Shown here piece after piece: positions 42,524 to 50,831 of a stretch of 51,684 nucleotides of DNA (position 1 is the first letter of the stretch; every line of letters starts with the position of its first letter). Source of the DNA: Allobosea psychrotolerans (GTDB lineage: Bacteria > Pseudomonadota > Alphaproteobacteria > Rhizobiales > Beijerinckiaceae); contig NZ_PQFZ01000005.1 of NCBI RefSeq assembly GCF_002917105.1, positions 1 to 51,684 of the forward strand, in the 5' to 3' direction. A program made the position numbers and the translations under genes. Below the pieces are notes generated by a model that saw only the letters and a program-made list of their open reading frames with translations, made no database searches and was not told where the DNA came from.

Positions 42524-43374
42524 GCCGCCACTCCCGCGGGCAGATCGAGCGCATCGGCCATGTCAGATGCGCGCCTTGCGGCGTACCAGCGGTAGCCGAG
42601 CCCCCCGATGACCAGGGCAGCGCAGAGGAGCGCGAGGCCGACGATCAGATAGTCGATGACGCGCGAGCTCCCGGCCAGCGGCTCCAAGCTGTCTTTGGTC
42701 GACTGGAGCGTTCCGGCGATGCCGCCCGACGCGATGCCCGCCCCGCTGGCGGCGTCGGCCGGCGCCCTGGCCGGCAACGGGCTGGCGTTCTCGATCGGCG
42801 CCTTGGCGCCCGCCCCCGTCAGGGCGACGCCCCTGCCGTCATCGTTTGCGCCGGCCGCCCAGGCCTGCCCGATCCTGCGGACCTGCCCGACGCGAGAGGA
42901 CCAGCCCTTGCCGAAGCGCGCCCAGCTCCTGAGCGCCCTGAGGAAGGCCAGGCGGCGCTCGCACATGGCTGCGACCAACGCGTCATGGTCAGGATGCGCA
43001 TCGATGGCAGCCAGGGTAGCGGGGCCGACGACACCGTCGATCCGCGCCACCCCGAGCGCGCGCTGCAGCCATTTGACCGATTGCTGCGGGCCCGAATTCA
43101 CGGCCCCGTCGAAGACGACGATGTCGATGCCCGGCGGAAGCTCATCGCCCCTGATCTGGTTCCAGTAGCCCTCGCGATAGATCGCGTCGCGCTCCGGCAC
43201 CGTCATCCTGTAGACATCCTGTCGGGGCTTGCCGTTGCGCTCCCGCCAGCCGTCATAGACGCGCTGGATCACGCCCTGGTTGGTGCGGCCGCCGGGATCA
43301 TGCGGGTCGTCGACCCTGCCGCCCTCGAAGATCAGGACGTGTTTCATGCAGGCGGCGAAGTTCTTCGCGGTCAT
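42520..43374 (-). CDS. Endolysin, GH108 muramidase with C-terminal membrane segment
   Basis: Peptidoglycan-cleaving phage lysin, 284 residues. The N-terminal GH108 domain (residues 1 to about 95) has the active-site Glu17 in FEGG, then DDPHDPGGRTNQGV and REGYWNQIRGDELPPGIDIVVFD. A peptidoglycan-binding segment follows at about 97-170 (VKWLQRALGV, DGVVGPATLAAI). The rest is an Ala/Gly-rich linker and a clear membrane segment near residues 240-260 (YLIVGLALLCAALVIGGLGY), then a short cytoplasmic tail. The C-terminal anchor is unusual for a soluble lysin. No separate holin gene is evident. Confidence 0.88.
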   Translation of the reverse strand: MTAKNFAACMKHVLIFEGGRVDDPHDPGGRTNQGVIQRVYDGWRERNGKPRQDVYRMTVPERDAIYREGYWNQIRGDELPPGIDIVVFDGAVNSGPQQSVKWLQRALGVARIDGVVGPATLAAIDAHPDHDALVAAMCERRLAFLRALRSWARFGKGWSSRVGQVRRIGQAWAAGANDDGRGVALTGAGAKAPIENASPLPARAPADAASGAGIASGGIAGTLQSTKDSLEPLAGSSRVIDYLIVGLALLCAALVIGGLGYRWYAARRASDMADALDLPAGVAA

Positions 43375-44267
43375 CGGCAGTTACCTTTCTGCACAGGGGA
43401 GACGTCGTTCCAGGGCGCGCCCATGCCGCCGTTGCGGCGCGCGCAGGCGCCGAGGGCGGCGCGCCAAGGCGCGCCGGCGCGGCGGCCGGGGAGCATGGGA
43501 CACCCGGGAAGGTGGGGCGGGGAGCGGACAGGCGCGGGGGCCGCGACGAGGGCGCAGACAGGCAGCACCGGGGACAACGCGGCCGCGGGATTTTGATCTC
43601 TATCAAGGAGAAGGCGTCAGAAGCGCCCTATCGAATCGCCAATGGGGCGCCGTTCGAAACTGTCATTTGCATTGCGCCGTTCGCAGCTGAGGCGAGCGAA
43701 AGTGCCGCGCCCGAAGCTGTACCTCGTGAACACCGACGCCGACCCTGTGAACAGCCCAGACAGCGCCGCGCCGACCCTGCCGCCCCAGGCCCCGGCGACC
43801 GGCGGGGCAGAGGCGAGCTGGGAGACATCCCCCTCGCCCGCCGGCCTGATCCCGAGCGCCCCCTGCGCCTCCGCTTGCGACGGCGCGGCCCCCAGCATTA
43901 CCGACAGCGCCTGAAGACGGCGGAGATCCGCAGGAACCTGCAGCCGCCCGCGGCTCGCTTCCCCGCTGTCGCCGCTCGCTGCGCCTTGACGATCTCGGCC
44001 GTCAGATTGCCGCCTGCGGCCACGCTGGGACATCGCGCAGATGGCGCGGCTCGTCTTGCCTGAACCGCCATCGACGCCGTTCTTTTCAGGCAGGTCTTGC
44101 CAAGCTCATAGCCAAGCGAAAGCGGCGCGCCCTCCACCTCGCGAAAATGCATAACGATGCTCCGGATGTTGGAAAACGCCCGCAGGAAGCTGAAGTTGGC
44201 TAAGGGTTGACTAAGTTCGCTCCAGCGCTTTGAAGTCGGGCGTCATGCCGGGCGGGGGGCCTTATCA
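43375..44267. other. About 890 bp without a confident gene
   Basis: GC-rich sequence between the endolysin start and the plus-strand methyltransferase. Overlapping open frames exist on both strands (43642-43914 plus, 43617-44033 minus, 43898-44152 minus), but none has a family signature. The plus-strand frame contains PRPKLYLVNTDADPVNS followed by a Pro/Ala-rich stretch and is the most protein-like. The promoter of the lysis genes must lie here. A sharp fall in GC begins near 44,150. Confidence 0.4.
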
Positions 44268-45305
44268 ATGACAGACGACTTAGATGATCTGCGTCGAAAA
44301 CTGGCTATTCTTAGTGAAATCACGGATGCGCACAATCGCCCGTCCGCCGGCGCTCTTGCTAGTATTGCGCGAGATTTCGATTTTGTCCGTCTGAATACGA
44401 AATTCTTCGGCTACGAACTCGCCCATCGTATTGCACAGGAACTGCCCGACCCGGCCGCGACGCGAGCTTCGATCGTCGGACTAAAGTCGAAACCTTCGAC
44501 ACAAACCGACCTTGAAAGTGACTGGGCCGCGCACTGGATCAGGGAGCTTCACATCGCCCGCATCATGCACCGCAAGATCTGGGAGGTCTGCTTTCTACTT
44601 CAGGCTTTGCATGAATCCGATTTGCTCAAGCCCGGGACACGCGGTATCGGGTTCGGCGTCGGAACCGAGGCGATCCCGTCATATCTTGCAAGCCGCGGCG
44701 TCGAGGTCACGGTGACCGACTTGCCGCCATCTAGCCAGGCAGCGCAGGGGTGGCTCAGGACGAACCAATGGGCGGAAGGGGCGGACAAGCTGTTCTACCC
44801 CGACCTAGTTTCGCGCGAGGACTTCGACCGGAACATTCTGTTCCGCTTTGAAGATATGAACGCAATCTCTCCGGACCTCGAAGCCTACGATTTCTGCTGG
44901 TCGCTATGCGCGCTCGAACATCTCGGCAGCATCGCCAAGGGGTTGGCCTTCATAGAAAACTCTATGGCGACCGTGAGGCCGGGCGGAATCGTCGTTCACA
45001 CCACCGAGTTCAACTTTCTCAATGACCGCGAGACTATCGACAACTGGTCAACCGTGTTGTTTCAGCGCTCGCATTTCGTCGAAATTGCCGCGCGCCTCGA
45101 AGCGAAAGGGCACAAGGTCAAGCCGCTCGATTTTAATGTCGGCCGCAAGCCGATGGACCGCTTTATCGATCTCCCGCCCTACCTGCATCAGATGAGCCCC
45201 GAGGCCCAAAGATGGTGGGGCGGCGATGAGCGCCATATCAAGCTCTCGATCGACGGATTTGCCTGCACCTGTTTCGGTCTTATCGCCGAGAAGGGTCAGG
45301 CCTGA
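44268..45305 (+). CDS. SAM-dependent methyltransferase (class I)
   Basis: A 345-residue methyltransferase. After a helical N terminus of about 120 residues, motif I is GTRGIGFGVGTEAIPSYLA, with motif II in VEVTVTDLP. A DFCWSLCALEHLG motif (post-I/II region) follows, and then RPGGIVVHTTEFNFL, the usual strand before the substrate side. It belongs to a group often found in polysaccharide and surface-glycan loci, but the substrate is unknown. GC content is clearly lower than in the core genome. It converges with the sulfotransferase-TPR gene, overlapping its end by 10 bp. Confidence 0.8.
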   Translation: MTDDLDDLRRKLAILSEITDAHNRPSAGALASIARDFDFVRLNTKFFGYELAHRIAQELPDPAATRASIVGLKSKPSTQTDLESDWAAHWIRELHIARIMHRKIWEVCFLLQALHESDLLKPGTRGIGFGVGTEAIPSYLASRGVEVTVTDLPPSSQAAQGWLRTNQWAEGADKLFYPDLVSREDFDRNILFRFEDMNAISPDLEAYDFCWSLCALEHLGSIAKGLAFIENSMATVRPGGIVVHTTEFNFLNDRETIDNWSTVLFQRSHFVEIAARLEAKGHKVKPLDFNVGRKPMDRFIDLPPYLHQMSPEAQRWWGGDERHIKLSIDGFACTCFGLIAEKGQA

Positions 45306-47029
45306 GAGACCCTGTCCAGAGCTTGTGTCTCAGTAATGGTTCTTGCGAGAAGAGCAGCATCCTCGAGTCCGCGCGCATGCTCTGGATTTTCAGGATCGAG
45401 ATCACGTGCGCTCGCGAATGCTTGGGCAGCCTTGGCATGATTGCCGACTTTCAGATGCATCCGGCCGAGGAAGTGGAAATGCCAGGCCTCAGCGGGCTGA
45501 CAGCTTGTCGCCACCTCGGCCGCCCGGATAGCCGCCTCGTCATTGCCCAAGCGATATTCGATCTCGCCCAGAAAATAGGAATAGCCCGGCAGCTCGGGCA
45601 TGGTTTCGGTCGAGAGCCTGCTATAACGCGCGGCCCCCGCGAGATCGCCGGCACCGAACATCACCGCAGCCTTTTGATGATAGCATTCGGCCAGCAACCG
45701 TCGGATGGCGGGCAGGTTCTCATTTAGCGCCAATGCCGATTGCGCGGTTCGAATGGCTCCATCGTAATCGCCCAGAGCCATGTGAGAATGGCTCGCATGC
45801 ATCGAGTAGCGATATTCCCGAGGTTCAAGCTCTGCAGCCCGCGCAAAGTTGGCGATGGCCTCTTCGTGAAGCCCTGCCTCAGCCAAGAGGCTTCCAAGAT
45901 GGTGGAACAGCCAGGGAATGACAATGAGGGTTCCCGCATTTCGGTCGGAGGCCGGCTCGATCGCCCGCCTGCCGTAATCGATGGCCTTTTCGAGGTCGCG
46001 GCCCCTGTAATAGCAGTCACTCAGATAGAAACAGGACTCCGAGTCCTGGGTCGCTGTCAGGCCACCATCTGCGATCCGAGCCGAAAAATGATCGATCGTG
46101 CTCTGGAGCGTTTGAGCGCGACGCGCCGACAAGTGCTCGATCAATCGATCTATCGCCGACACCTGCGGGATGTGAGCCCCACTGTCCATTGCGAACCGAT
46201 TCATCGCGGCCTGATAGGCCAATATCGCCCTGCTGCCGAGCAGCAAGGCGGAGTCCTGGTCGCCGCGCTGGGCTTGCCCGATCGAGAGCATGTCCAAAAT
46301 CGGCCCGTCATTGGCGAACCGCCCCTCGGCTTCCAGCAGCAATTGCCGGAACTCAGCCTCGCTGATCCTGCTCGGGTCTTGCAGGAACTGATATCCAAGG
46401 CTGCGGGCGGATTTGGTGGCAACGAAGCTGATCTTCTCAAGATCGTAGCCGAGCTCGGTCGGCAATGCCGGGTCGAGGCGCGACCAGAAATCCAGGACGA
46501 GGCTCTTGTCCAGAGAGCACTCCAGCCGGCGATACGCCTCGACATCTTCCGGGGCGAAAGCCAATGACATTGGAACAGAAGCGACGTGCTCGCGGGATTC
46601 GCTTGTCGTCCCCGTTCCGATGATGCGGCCGAGATAATCGGCGCCGCCCTCGAGTGTCGCCTCATAGGACACGAGCGATCCATGCCCGGCGGCGCAGACT
46701 GCGCTCCAACCGCTATAGTAGTGCGAATACACGTCGGCGAAGGATGCCGGGTTGTCCAGGCCGTCCTTGAAGAACTCAGTGCGCCGCGTGACGAGATCGC
46801 GCGGGGAATGAAGCAGGCAACTCTGCAGCCACATCACCGGATGGCGCGTGACGACCAGGAACCGCTTGCCCTCCATCTCGTCGGCGCATTCGCTGACAAA
46901 GGCGTGTTTCCAGACGCCCGACCGCGTCGTGACATCGATCCCGAACCGTTCCCGGATCAGGTTGCTGACGTAATTCGTTCCGGACCGTTGGAGGCCAACC
47001 AGGGCCGTCAAGGCGTCGGTCTTAGACAT
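45296..47029 (-). CDS. Sulfotransferase-like domain fused to TPR repeats
   Basis: A 577-residue fusion. The N-terminal domain starts TALVGLQRSGTNYVSNLI, the P-loop-like site that binds the 5'-phosphosulfate of PAPS, and has VVTRHPVMWLQS in the place of the 3'-phosphate motif. It resembles sulfotransferase-family proteins up to about residue 200. From about residue 260 to the end it is built of TPR helices (for example EEAIANFARAAELEPREY, AIRTAQSALALNENLP, AAIRAAEVATSCQPAEAWHFH, AAQAFASARDLDPENP). The TPR part probably binds a protein partner. It is preceded by a 19-bp palindrome 13 bp upstream of its ATG. The acceptor is unknown; a cell-surface glycan is an inference. Confidence 0.8.
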   Translation of the reverse strand: MSKTDALTALVGLQRSGTNYVSNLIRERFGIDVTTRSGVWKHAFVSECADEMEGKRFLVVTRHPVMWLQSCLLHSPRDLVTRRTEFFKDGLDNPASFADVYSHYYSGWSAVCAAGHGSLVSYEATLEGGADYLGRIIGTGTTSESREHVASVPMSLAFAPEDVEAYRRLECSLDKSLVLDFWSRLDPALPTELGYDLEKISFVATKSARSLGYQFLQDPSRISEAEFRQLLLEAEGRFANDGPILDMLSIGQAQRGDQDSALLLGSRAILAYQAAMNRFAMDSGAHIPQVSAIDRLIEHLSARRAQTLQSTIDHFSARIADGGLTATQDSESCFYLSDCYYRGRDLEKAIDYGRRAIEPASDRNAGTLIVIPWLFHHLGSLLAEAGLHEEAIANFARAAELEPREYRYSMHASHSHMALGDYDGAIRTAQSALALNENLPAIRRLLAECYHQKAAVMFGAGDLAGAARYSRLSTETMPELPGYSYFLGEIEYRLGNDEAAIRAAEVATSCQPAEAWHFHFLGRMHLKVGNHAKAAQAFASARDLDPENPEHARGLEDAALLARTITETQALDRVSQA

Positions 47030-47041
47030 CAGTTCCCCAGG

Positions 47042-47060
47042 AGCATCAAAATTTGATGCT
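47042..47060. promoter_or_regulatory. Perfect 19-bp palindrome upstream of the sulfotransferase gene
   Basis: AGCATCAAA-A-TTTGATGCT is a perfect palindrome 13 bp before the sulfotransferase-TPR start codon. A near-identical one (same core AGCATCAAA..TTTGATGCT) lies at 47198. It may be an operator or a hairpin covering the ribosome site. Confidence 0.55.
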
Positions 47061-47197
47061 ACCTAACTACCTGAAACACAACTTTTGGGAAGCTGTACTC
47101 GCAGCAAATTGGTTGCTTAATATGTCCAGAACAGCCGCATGCCGTTGTTCTGGCCGCATGGCGGAATGCCGCGAGTGCGATAGGCAGACATGCTTTC

Positions 47198-47226
47198 CCT
47201 GAAGCATCAAATTTTGATGCTTCAGG
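47198..47226. promoter_or_regulatory. Perfect 29-bp palindrome after the zinc-ribbon methyltransferase gene
   Basis: A perfect 14+1+14 palindrome with core AGCATCAAATTTTGATGCT. It lies 12 bp after the stop codon of the minus-strand methyltransferase gene. A terminator would need a T-run, which is absent, so a protein-binding site or paired regulatory unit with the copy at 47042 is more likely. Confidence 0.5.
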
Positions 47227-47237
47227 CCGCCTAGACC

Positions 47238-47990
47238 CTACTTAAACAGCCAAGCTTGGAGCCCGGCATAGTTGTTCCACAACCGCCGGTTGACACCGCC
47301 CATGTCGTTGAAAACATGCGTCAGCCCTTCTCGACTGTAGAGGCTGATGTGTCCGTTATGAGGGCCGAGATACCACCAGTCGCGATCCAGAGACGCGGGA
47401 TCCCACTGCGCGGTCTGGAAGGCGAAGACACCCGGCGACTTGAGATGCCCCCGGATGAAATCGAAAATCGCGCGCGGATTCGGCAGATGCTCGATAACTT
47501 CGCAGGCGGTTATAACATCGAATTTCTTGTCGCCGAGATCCGGCAGGAACCACTCCTTGCCAACCTTGGGCGGAATAATGTCCGTTCCCCAGGTATGAAG
47601 ACCGAGACTGCGGTGGCTCATATCTAGGAAGCCCCCGATGCCGCAGCCAAAATCGAGAATTTCGATCTCGTCGAGCCGCTTGTGTAAAAGCTCATTGGCT
47701 AGAGCAACTAGGCGGAATGTCTCTGTGACACGACCATACCAATCAGGATCCTGATTGTGCCAGTAGGTCTCGTCATAGATCTCGGTGTGGTCGTCCTCAT
47801 CCAGCGCCGGCGTGAACAGGAAATTGCAATGAGAGCACTGATAATACCAGCAATCATCCGGCTCATCAGGAATAGGATGATTGGCTCGCTTGTTGTGGGG
47901 AAGGCCAAACTGAAGCGCCGATGGATTCCCGCAGAGTTTGCAACTTATCGTTTTAGGTGCCTGCTCTCGGGTCAGAAACTTGGTCGCCAT
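47238..47990 (-). CDS. Zinc-ribbon SAM methyltransferase
   Basis: A 250-residue protein. The N terminus has CKLCGNP (C17, C20) and CSHCNFLF (C52, C55), a four-cysteine zinc ribbon. The C-terminal two thirds is a class I methyltransferase with motif I ILDFGCGIGGFLDM, then FDVITACEVIEHLPNP and GHLKSPGVFAFQTA. Zinc-ribbon methyltransferases of this layout occur in sugar and glycan modification clusters, where they C-, N- or O-methylate nucleotide sugars. The ATG at 47990 is used; a GTG at 47996 adds two residues. GC content is low compared with the core genome. Confidence 0.82.
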   Translation of the reverse strand: MATKFLTREQAPKTISCKLCGNPSALQFGLPHNKRANHPIPDEPDDCWYYQCSHCNFLFTPALDEDDHTEIYDETYWHNQDPDWYGRVTETFRLVALANELLHKRLDEIEILDFGCGIGGFLDMSHRSLGLHTWGTDIIPPKVGKEWFLPDLGDKKFDVITACEVIEHLPNPRAIFDFIRGHLKSPGVFAFQTAQWDPASLDRDWWYLGPHNGHISLYSREGLTHVFNDMGGVNRRLWNNYAGLQAWLFK

Positions 47991-48108
47991 CTGCACACGC
48001 TCTCGTACGATCCTTCTCGATCGTTCGTATCGTGAGCCTTTGTGATTTGCTAGATCAATCCAGCCTCAAAAGCACGAATGCTGGTGCACGGTCAGCTCCA
48101 GACTAGCC

Positions 48109-48393
48109 TCAGCTGTCGACGGGCGCTAAGCTCAGCAACACCTTGAGTTCCCGGACGATCGTGGCGCCGCTGTCGCCTTTGACCTCAACGCGAGCAAGGC
48201 CGGCCTCCTTATCCAGCAAACGGCATCCACCCAGCGGCTTGCCGTTCTGCCATGCCTCAACGGCGTGCGGGCCATGGAAGAAATCGGGGCTGTTGCTATC
48301 GACAAAAACTCGCATCGGGCGACGGTGTGGCTGTGGCACGCTCTTCGATCGCATTGAGTAGGGCACTCTCTGCACGTTGGAGCGCCGCCTCAA
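48109..48393 (-). CDS. Small protein downstream of the tail spike
   Basis: The conserved-looking part is MRVFVDSNSPDFFHGPHAVEAWQNGKPLGGCRLLDKEAGLARVEVKGD (68 residues from the ATG at 48315), a compact beta-rich sequence. Longer starts are an ATG at 48354 and a TTG at 48393, the last overlapping the spike stop codon as TTGA. Position immediately after the tail-spike gene is typical of tail-fibre assembly or decorating proteins, but no family is recognised. Confidence 0.5.
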   Translation of the reverse strand: MRRRSNVQRVPYSMRSKSVPQPHRRPMRVFVDSNSPDFFHGPHAVEAWQNGKPLGGCRLLDKEAGLARVEVKGDSGATIVRELKVLLSLAPVDS

Positions 48394-50093
48394 GTATCGT
48401 TCACGTTGTCCGCCATGGTAATGTTGGCCCCTGTCCCGGTATTGAAGCCCGTAACCACGTCGCGATAAGTATTATCCTTGATGACTCCGTTTTTCGTAGC
48501 GGCGTTGATGTTGAAGACGTACGCTGCCCGGCTGGAACAATCAAAATCGCAGCCGAGGAATTTGAATCCGCGCGCGGATGGATTAAGGTGGACAGCTGAG
48601 TAGCTGCCTGCTCCCGCTTTCGACATGTCGCTAAATGTGGTACCAATATATTGCGTCCGCTTGCCGCTTTCATCCACGGCCTGACCTTGGCAATTGGTGA
48701 TCCGACCGCCAATAAACTTGGTGTCGATCATGTTTTCTCCCACAAATAAGGCCGCGATGTCCGCGCCGCCCTGCCCCACTGCACCAGAAGTGTTGCTGAT
48801 ATCGCAGCGGTGGAACTCAGTACGGAAGCCGCGATCCAACACCGCCGCGGCTTCCGTCGCTCGGTCAACCTCGAACTTGTAGAAGGCGCAGAATGACGGC
48901 AAATCGGCCAACGCCGTCGAGGTAGAAATCATTTGAAGGCCGCGTTTCACACCGAGCGCATAAAATCCGTTCGTATGCACGCCGGCCACACGGCCGCTAA
49001 TGACGAGGCCGTGAGAGCCCGCGCAGTTTGCCTGAACCGTGAACTCGTCAAAGACGACGATATCGGTTCGATAGGCCGTCGCTGGACTGCTGACGACACG
49101 AGCGCCTATGCCAGTGACAGCATAGGGCATGTTGATATGGCAACGGTTGAAAAAGATCGAATTGCTATGCTCGACTCTGACACCTTCGACCGATCCATCT
49201 GAGATGAAATTGTGCACCTCGCAGATATTGGCATGTGTAAAAACAACATCCCGTTGGCCGGATGGCTGAGAATCCCGGTAGATGTATAGATCGCGAAGGT
49301 AGACGTAGTAGACCGGATTTGTGCCGTCCCCGACAATGAACACGTCACCACCGGCAGCTGTGACTTTAAGCCTAGCCTGCTGACCTACGCCTTGGATCTT
49401 CACGCGCGACCCAGTCACGCCTGTCTTGTGGCCGTAGATAGGACCCCCGATTTTCCAATCCACCCCCGGAGCAATTGGCGGGAGCCACGCGATACCACCG
49501 CCATTCGTGATGACGCGGTCAATACAGGAATTGATCGCGGAGGCATGATTGGCATCTGCTGCGTCGGCGCCATCGAAAAGAGGCGTGCTCCCCGTCCGCT
49601 GGATGATATCGCTCAGCGTCGCCGGGTTCGCCATATCCTCGTAGCTGAATTGGGCTCGCTCAACCGCGACGCGCACTTGCGCGGGGACCATCAGCTTTGC
49701 GGTGTCCGTCAGTGCCTCGGAATCCACGTCGACCGCCAGTCGAGCATCGATCTGCTGCTTCGTCCGTAGCGACGACATCAGCTCATCGTTGTCTGCTCCA
49801 GCCTCGGCAACTGCCTGACTGGCGAGCCGGGCCGTCGTCTGCTGAGCCGTCCGCAGCGGCGACATCAGTTTGTCGTTGTCCGCGCCGGCCTCCGCGACTG
49901 CCTGACTGGCGAGACGGGCCGTCGTCTGCTGGGCCGTCCGCAGCGGCGACATGACCTTCTCGGCGTTGGTCCCGGCCTCTGCTTCTGCCTGCGTGGCAAA
50001 ATCGTCTCCAGCCAGCGGCGGCCCGACGAGGCCGGGGCGGAACCGCATTTTCAACGAAGACGGCCCTCGCGCGACGATGCTGACATCGGGCAT
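48390..50093 (-). CDS. Phage tail spike / tail fibre protein
   Basis: A 567-residue virion protein. Residues 33 to about 146 are four tandem 29-residue repeats (unit ASQAVAEAGADNDKLMSPLR plus TAQQTTARL), a common trimerising segment of tail fibres. From about residue 150 the sequence is a right-handed beta helix: SDIIQRTGSTPLFDGADAADANHASAINSCIDRVI, then repeated short strands with asparagine ladders (EVHNFISDGSVEGVRVEHSNSIFFNRCHI, FRTEFHRCDISNTSG). This is the pectate-lyase-like fold of spikes that bind or cleave surface polysaccharide. Its ATG overlaps the stop codon of the preceding small gene by 1 bp (TGATG). Confidence 0.88.
   Translation of the reverse strand: MPDVSIVARGPSSLKMRFRPGLVGPPLAGDDFATQAEAEAGTNAEKVMSPLRTAQQTTARLASQAVAEAGADNDKLMSPLRTAQQTTARLASQAVAEAGADNDELMSSLRTKQQIDARLAVDVDSEALTDTAKLMVPAQVRVAVERAQFSYEDMANPATLSDIIQRTGSTPLFDGADAADANHASAINSCIDRVITNGGGIAWLPPIAPGVDWKIGGPIYGHKTGVTGSRVKIQGVGQQARLKVTAAGGDVFIVGDGTNPVYYVYLRDLYIYRDSQPSGQRDVVFTHANICEVHNFISDGSVEGVRVEHSNSIFFNRCHINMPYAVTGIGARVVSSPATAYRTDIVVFDEFTVQANCAGSHGLVISGRVAGVHTNGFYALGVKRGLQMISTSTALADLPSFCAFYKFEVDRATEAAAVLDRGFRTEFHRCDISNTSGAVGQGGADIAALFVGENMIDTKFIGGRITNCQGQAVDESGKRTQYIGTTFSDMSKAGAGSYSAVHLNPSARGFKFLGCDFDCSSRAAYVFNINAATKNGVIKDNTYRDVVTGFNTGTGANITMADNVNDT
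49656..49997 (-). repeat. Tandem 87-bp coding repeats
   Basis: Four in-frame units of 29 codons within the spike gene. The middle two units are nearly identical in DNA, and the outer ones are diverged. Recombination between units would change spike length in steps of 29 residues. Confidence 0.85.
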
Positions 50094-50431
50094 CAGAAAT
50101 TCCCCTCGGTAATGGTGACGGAGCCGTCGAAGACCTGGATCGTCTTGCCGGTTGCGGTGTGGGTGATGCGGCAGCCATGCCGGTATTGGCCGGCGCAGAG
50201 GCGCATCGCCTCAGGCGGCTGAAAGGTGATGGTGTTTTCGCTGGGGTCGACAGCCAGGCCATCGCCGTCGGTCAGCGACAGGATCGGGCGGCGGTCGCGT
50301 TTCAGCTCATAGGCGTAAGCGTAGTCCGCCCACGGGAAATCGGAGCCGTCAGCGAGCGTCCATTCGCAGGTGAAGGCGAAGGTCTCGTCATCGGTTGCGG
50401 AAACATTGAGCTGATAGGCAGCGCCGGCCAT
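50093..50431 (-). CDS. Small phage tail/baseplate-associated protein
   Basis: A 112-residue beta-rich protein (MAGAAYQLNVSATDDETFAFTCEWTLADGSDFP, then YELKRDRRPILSLTDGDGLAVD, and ICHTATGKTIQVFDG-like ending GKTIQVFDGSVTITEG). The sequence has the look of an immunoglobulin-like accessory domain often encoded just before a tail spike. A GAGGAG site lies 6 nt before the ATG. A hairpin with a T-run lies directly upstream. Its TGA overlaps the spike ATG by 1 bp. Confidence 0.65.
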   Translation of the reverse strand: MAGAAYQLNVSATDDETFAFTCEWTLADGSDFPWADYAYAYELKRDRRPILSLTDGDGLAVDPSENTITFQPPEAMRLCAGQYRHGCRITHTATGKTIQVFDGSVTITEGNF

Positions 50432-50445
50432 GGCGGCTCCTCATG

Positions 50446-50473
50446 GAAAAAGCCGCCCGGTGAGGGGCGGCTT
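50446..50473 (-). terminator. Intrinsic terminator upstream of the tail module
   Basis: Stem AAGCCGCCC / GGGCGGCTT with a 6-nt loop, followed on the minus strand by five Ts and then the ribosome site of the gene at 50093-50431. It would insulate the tail-spike genes or act as an attenuator for read-through from upstream minus-strand genes. Confidence 0.65.
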
Positions 50474-50561
50474 GGGGTGGGCTTGGGTTGGCTGAAACAG
50501 CCGGGGAGTTGGCAGCGTTTGATATGCATTCTGCCCCTTACCTTTCGGCAGGATCAAAGAC

Positions 50562-50759
50562 ATGGGGATACGCGTGAGCGAGAAGCGAGCACTGATCATA
50601 TCGGCGCAAAGCATCGCGGCGATTTCGTCTATAACCGCCCCCGGCGGCGCAAAAGGTGGGCTTCCGGATCAAGACCTGCAGAATGAGCAGACTGGCCTGG
50701 CCACAGGCCTTGGGTTTACGATTCGCTCTGCTTCAGAGGAAGCATTACAATTTACTTGA
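50562..50759 (+). CDS. Possible small hypothetical gene
   Basis: A 65-residue frame reading MGIRVSEKRALIISAQSIAA and ending ASEEALQFT. It is not low complexity, but it has no family and only a weak ribosome site. It may be real or chance. The rest of 50474-50831 holds nothing else I can support. Confidence 0.3.
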   Translation: MGIRVSEKRALIISAQSIAAISSITAPGGAKGGLPDQDLQNEQTGLATGLGFTIRSASEEALQFT

Positions 50760-50831
50760 CCGTCAGAACGTCAAGCGGCTTCCATTGAAGATGGATAGTG
50801 CCCACACCACGAAGCATGGCATGTCTTTGAG

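Noticed and set aside
43617..44152. Overlapping open frames on both strands between the endolysin and the methyltransferase
   Set aside because: No ribosome site, family or codon pattern separates them, so none is called as a gene.
47198..47226. The 29-bp palindrome as an intrinsic terminator
   Set aside because: The stem is AT-rich at the centre and has no following T-run on either strand.
44268..47990. The methyltransferase/sulfotransferase cassette as an anti-phage defence system
   Set aside because: No nuclease, helicase, sensor or toxin domain is visible and neither methyltransferase has DNA-methylase motifs (DPPY/NPPY or the cytosine PCQ motif). A surface-glycan role fits better.
49656..49997. 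Regularly spaced repeats that might be a CRISPR array
   Set aside because: The repeats are adjacent, in frame, 87 bp long without spacers, and encode a tail-fibre trimerisation segment. No cas genes are present and no CRISPR array was seen anywhere in the window.
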